A DNA stretch of 64,000 bases from an uncultured Clostridia bacterium (lineage in GTDB: Bacteria; Bacillota; Clostridia; Christensenellales; QALW01): assembly GCA_934465535.1 (NCBI GenBank), contig CAKSKV010000006.1, positions 39,680-103,679 on the forward strand. The letters run 5' to 3'. Numbering within the stretch: the stretch's first letter is position 1; each line of letters opens with the position of its first letter. Made by a program: the position numbers and the translations under genes. Below are positions 61,601-64,000 of the stretch, piece after piece. Below the pieces are notes generated by a model. The model had not been told where the DNA came from. It saw nothing but the letters and a program-made list of their open reading frames with translations, and searched no databases.

Positions 61601-62759
61601 TGCCGGAATTAAGGGATATGGCGGAAACATCTTCTGCGTAGGTTTTTCCGCCTGATGTGAAGGAAAGCGTCGCTTCGGGTCTTTGGCAGAAAACCGCTTC
61701 GCTTACGGTTACGCCGCTTTTTTCGGTTTCGTATCCGTACGGAACATTGTTGTCCGCAGCGAGGTTGTTTATAGATAGATAAACAAACGAGGTGCTGTTA
61801 TATTCAATTGATCCGTCATAAATTGTTTTTTCCAGTATGGACAGTCCGGTTTCAAAATGGGAATCGGAGATTTTTACCTTGCCGGCGTCAACGAGCTTGC
61901 TGTTTGCAAAGGCAAGGCCGGTGACCTTAACATTGGTTCCTTTGAGGGCGCCGAAGGTGCAGCCGCTTATGTCCAGATTGCATTTATTGCCTATGCGCAC
62001 GGCAGCGGTAAGAAAGTGCTTTCTTCCGAAAACGATTTCGTTTGCGAAGTCGGCATCCTTGGTGTAGTGTGATCCGTAAAATTCCGAATTTTTCAAAATG
62101 ACATTTCCGGTCGTGTCGAGATTGAGGGCATTTGCGCCGAAATTGTAGAAAACCGCATTGGAATACATTTTTACTCCGGAAACATTCAAATTGCCTGTTC
62201 CTTCAATGCTCAAAACGGAGCCGCCGAAGTTTTGAACATTGTCGTTAAACTCTCCGGAAATGATGCCGGGACCTTCAATATACAGCGTTTCGCTGCCGTA
62301 GCCGTAAAAGGTCATAAGGGAACGCAAAAACTGATAATTCCTTTCCTTAAGCCCTATGATTACATTATTGGACAGCTTCAGGTGCTTTTCGCCGTTGCAG
62401 GCTCTTATTCTGATAGCGGTATAGCTGCAGCTGTCCGTGCTGCGGTCGTAGTGATAGTCGCCGGGGTGGGGCGCGTTGTTGCGCTGCGCTTCAAGATGCT
62501 CGGCCTGATGACAGTATTTAAGATCGTAAACTATGTCCTTTGCAACTTCAACATACTTTACATCGGGGCTTTGCAGAGCCGCCTTCAGCTGTGCATAAGT
62601 TGATACCTGTACCGGGCTGCCCTTGGTGCCGTTTCCGGTGGTTCCTTCAATGATGCCTTCTTTGTAGCTGTCGGCAGAGGCGACAATTACGGTGGCGAAC
62701 GCTGCGACGACAGTAAGAATGCAGGCGGCAAGCAGCACATACAGTGGTTTGCGCTTCAT
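58632..62759 (-). CDS. 1375-residue cell-surface protein with beta-helix, Big_2 and C-terminal anchor
   Basis: ATG 62759 follows AAAGGAGA on the minus strand. Parts in order: signal peptide (1-32); parallel beta-helix region of pectate-lyase type (about 40-330; repeated Asn/Gly turns such as NLNVSGVKMYSNAV); beta-sandwich modules, one with YQWQIFKSGKWTNINGAAKS; a fibronectin-like stretch; a Big_2 domain (LEKLELNPSEMTLHIGD to AVCTVTV); Cys/His-rich modules with CxxC pairs (CTVAGCSYR, CSCGAK, CTDCGATK); an InlB-type B-repeat (FDRWEVVSGG); a further H/C-rich pair; and a C-terminal membrane helix with KNKKKK. It is probably an adhesin or glycan-binding protein. No sortase LPxTG motif was seen. 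Confidence 0.75.
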   Translation of the reverse strand: MKRKPLYVLLAACILTVVAAFATVIVASADSYKEGIIEGTTGNGTKGSPVQVSTYAQLKAALQSPDVKYVEVAKDIVYDLKYCHQAEHLEAQRNNAPHPGDYHYDRSTDSCSYTAIRIRACNGEKHLKLSNNVIIGLKERNYQFLRSLMTFYGYGSETLYIEGPGIISGEFNDNVQNFGGSVLSIEGTGNLNVSGVKMYSNAVFYNFGANALNLDTTGNVILKNSEFYGSHYTKDADFANEIVFGRKHFLTAAVRIGNKCNLDISGCTFGALKGTNVKVTGLAFANSKLVDAGKVKISDSHFETGLSILEKTIYDGSIEYNSTSFVYLSINNLAADNNVPYGYETEKSGVTVSEAVFCQRPEATLSFTSGGKTYAEDVSAISLNSGKCTVKAELRIPEVLANVVSAENVSLCIGLPEYKEEILRYGKKMPEKRAGENFRIVELSYNADFFFDKNQWANNHRYVTFKINLKSGLNSEQSIYSDSIARLVMIEKPVYPITGNIYYTDSCYFGHSLTASVSAKVNNSSVPESDLVYQWQIFKSGKWTNINGAAKSRYTPTASDVGNYIRLTVSSSSDRYEGTLIGSKILVEKAPQDKPSSAVLTASSPYNSFTVGNFDSACEYVYSTDAPSASNIGKGTSFRSKTVTGLIPGKYYYVYVRHAETATHKASAWVGPSAVVMSAEVWLQKIYLCDTPGGRAYTDYGDGNKIYIKAGETKTLYINKFPSAANKWYDLTFRQENNAASDVRFTPSTSKAPNMPESIKITAAKKGSYRIGAYKPGNNDAVGRWTLVVYSDISEIPASQITVVDPPVFSDTTLCIGDSIPAPEYGTILTRPDGAFRGYTFEWRVVKPAASSAGTPSYVTDNGYISIDKNGKITGKAANGKANSYYSLVVLCAVKNGNVAAAISSYKATVLEKETIPLEKLELNPSEMTLHIGDTGSIRALLTPANPTGIKVEYLSSNSSIVSVDKNGNIKALKVGTVKINVRAGSKIAVCTVTVVDPSHTHKLGKSVDAGDGTHYAQCTVAGCSYRKTGLHDCSSWKKSDDSRHTGTCSCGAKITKAHSFIKTSAAFPTLIAGGSETYTCTDCGATKTAAIAKAEAIGTVSVTVPYPEIGAMPGDAVPDGENYIVSSAVWSPAAEKFDDAQYTVTVKLCAMSGYRFAPNCALLICGQNAALISPAEIPSEGADEIEISLTFAKPEDGKYNISISGGTASAATAEKGQTITVKAEVPDGKEFDRWEVVSGGITLADAGSPETTFIMQEQNVEIRAIFVESGHIHTPGTEWFYDDTAHWHICTDCGGKTDVVPHSFRWVTDTKASLFSDGSKHEACSICGFRCNENTSVAKTSAILFICAGVILAGAAAAAIIIIIKNKKKKENAQ

Positions 62760-62871
62760 TATGTTGTCTCCTTTCGGTAAACAGGCACAAAAGCCGGATT
62801 CAGCCATTGCGTATTACACCTGTCTGATCTCCAGCGGTGCCATTTTGAAAAGTATGATTATTCTTTATATA

Positions 62872-63441
62872 TCATGCCCACGGGTCGGCAGCTTTCGGGG
62901 TGCGCACGCCGGTGAGCAGATACTGCTCCCACAGGAACCATTTGCCGTCGCTGCCGCGCTGACGCAGCTTTACGGGGCGGGGATCGTCAGCGCCGCCGCA
63001 GGGGATAAACAGCTTCATATACCCGGCTTCTTCGGCGGAAACATGATTTGATTCCACTGTGATGGTGTAGGGGCTCGTGGGCGTATAGCTGTTGTCGGGC
63101 GTGGAGCCGGCAAAATAGGTGAAGGGCAGATAGGTTTTGCCGTCACGGAAACGGTCGTTCAGAAACGAGATTTCCTGCCCGTTCAGCGGACGGGGGCCGC
63201 GAAGCCAATTCAGCATTTCCGTGCCGATGGTCTTGTCGGCGGCATAGGCGCAGAGCGCCAGCACGGTAAGCGCCGCCGTCTTGTATGGGGTGTCAAGGCT
63301 TGCTTCGGGGAGCGCCTGAAGTTCTGCAAGGCTTTCGGGAAGAGATGTAAAGGTAAAGGTTTCCCGCTTGCTGCCTGCTGACTGTACGGCGGTGTTTACC
63401 GCCTGCTGTGCTGTGGTTTTCAGTTTGTCAAAGATGCTCAT
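62872..63441 (-). CDS. DUF6935-like uncharacterised protein
   Basis: The protein has 189 residues from ATG 63441, nine bases after GGGAGG; the ATG at 63450 abuts that site. It starts MSIFDKLKTTAQQAVNTAVQ and holds the segment LDTPYKTAALTVLALCAYAADK, then GPRPLNGQEISFLNDRFRDG and ESNHVSAEEAGYMKLFIPCG. These features match my memory of DUF6935 proteins, found in gut Firmicutes beside TPM-domain proteins. Function unknown. Confidence 0.6.
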   Translation of the reverse strand: MSIFDKLKTTAQQAVNTAVQSAGSKRETFTFTSLPESLAELQALPEASLDTPYKTAALTVLALCAYAADKTIGTEMLNWLRGPRPLNGQEISFLNDRFRDGKTYLPFTYFAGSTPDNSYTPTSPYTITVESNHVSAEEAGYMKLFIPCGGADDPRPVKLRQRGSDGKWFLWEQYLLTGVRTPKAADPWA

Positions 63442-63502
63442 GTCTTTCATCCTCCCGGATTTATTTTTATTATTTTTATAGGTATGCAACCCATTGGTGC
63501 CG

Positions 63503-64000
63503 TCAGAATTTTCCGCTGCTGCCGCCGTGCGTCGTGCCGGAGGACGAGGTGTGCGTGCTGCTGCCGGAATCGTTGTTCTTTTCTTTTTTCGTGCGGGTCA
63601 CGGTATGGTAGAGAAACAGCTCACTGCTTTCCGTGATGGCAAGGCTGTCTTTCTTCAGATAGCTGCTTGCTGCTGCCTGCTGCCGCACGGTTTTCAGCTT
63701 GCCCTTCATGCTGCCCACAATAATCAGCGCCAGCAGGACACCGATGCCGATGGAAATGGGAATCCAGATTATGGACAGCGGCTCCCGGGGCAGATTGCCC
63801 TTATCAAAGGGAGAGCCGCTTCTCGCCTGGGCGATAAATTCGTCGCAGAGGTTTGCATAGGTGTCGAAGGCAGCGGCATAGTTGCCGTCAGACAGATTCG
63901 ATTTGATCTGTTTGCCGATATACTCGATGCCTGCATCGGTAAAAGCGGTGATGCCATAGCCGCAGGTGGAGATGGCCCAGTCACGATCCTCCATGGAAAT
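63503..64000 (-). CDS. TPM-domain membrane protein (5' end outside the window)
   Basis: This is the C-terminal 165 residues of a gene that continues past base 64000. The visible start DRDWAISTCGYGITAFTDAG is the end of a TPM domain. A membrane helix with IWIPISIGIGVLLALIIVGS follows, then a basic segment and a Ser/Thr/Gly-rich tail ending GGSSGKF. TPM proteins are found in photosystem repair and in bacterial membrane proteins of unclear role. The full length cannot be judged. Confidence 0.7.
   Translation of the reverse strand: MSMEDRDWAISTCGYGITAFTDAGIEYIGKQIKSNLSDGNYAAAFDTYANLCDEFIAQARSGSPFDKGNLPREPLSIIWIPISIGIGVLLALIIVGSMKGKLKTVRQQAAASSYLKKDSLAITESSELFLYHTVTRTKKEKNNDSGSSTHTSSSGTTHGGSSGKF

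Overview
The window looks like chromosome of an anaerobic, low-to-mid GC Firmicute of the class Clostridia. Supporting signs are SepF and DivIVA next to yggS, the infC-rpmI-rplT and era-yqzL-recO gene orders, pyruvate phosphate dikinase, a TM1266-type hydrogenase-system regulator, many intrinsic terminators, strong AGGAGG ribosome sites, GTG/TTG starts and tRNA genes that encode their CCA ends. Most of it is core genome. There are no CRISPR arrays, insertion sequences or intact prophage.

Layout. 0-0.6 kb is a five-tRNA operon (Gly, Arg, His, Gln, Lys). 1-9.1 kb is an oligopeptide ABC importer (lipoprotein, two permeases, two ATPases); both ATPases carry unusual extra regions. 9.3-14.7 kb holds a degenerate ApbE-like membrane protein, a membrane-tethered XRE regulator with a repeat array upstream, a lone holin-like gene, an ABC-2 exporter and tRNA-Pro. 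14.8-18 kb is a cell-division group (HlyD-like protein, YggS, SepF, DivIVA). 18.2-25.5 kb holds a surface protein, lspA, a pseudouridine synthase, infC-rpmI-rplT with a leader RNA and an apparent AUC start, an RNA methyltransferase, yebC and proA. 25.7-41.8 kb holds a GH99-like lipoprotein, small cysteine-rich proteins, a heterodimeric ABC exporter, a DUF4846 lipoprotein, a CdaR-like regulator, an S41 protease, and a TM1266 regulator plus NMT1-type ABC importer behind a structured, terminator-containing leader.

41.9-48.7 kb is the aromatic amino acid operon aroF-aroB-(FakA-like small domain)-aroA-aroC-pheA-aroK. It is preceded by a 28-codon reading frame in which 10 codons are Phe or Tyr, followed by a possible antiterminator and a strong intrinsic terminator immediately ahead of aroF. 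This has the architecture of a ribosome-mediated attenuator and is the most interesting system in the window. 48.8-57.2 kb holds a cysteine-rich protein, a PIG-V-like mannosyltransferase, a PfkB kinase, era, a YqzL-like peptide, recO and ppdK. 57.4-64 kb is an accessory-looking minus-strand cluster: an ankyrin protein, a small hypothetical, a 1375-residue cell-surface beta-helix protein, a DUF6935-like protein and a TPM-domain membrane protein cut by the window edge.

All family names come from reading sequences and motifs by eye. No database search or RNA folding program was run, so pairings and family assignments are manual.
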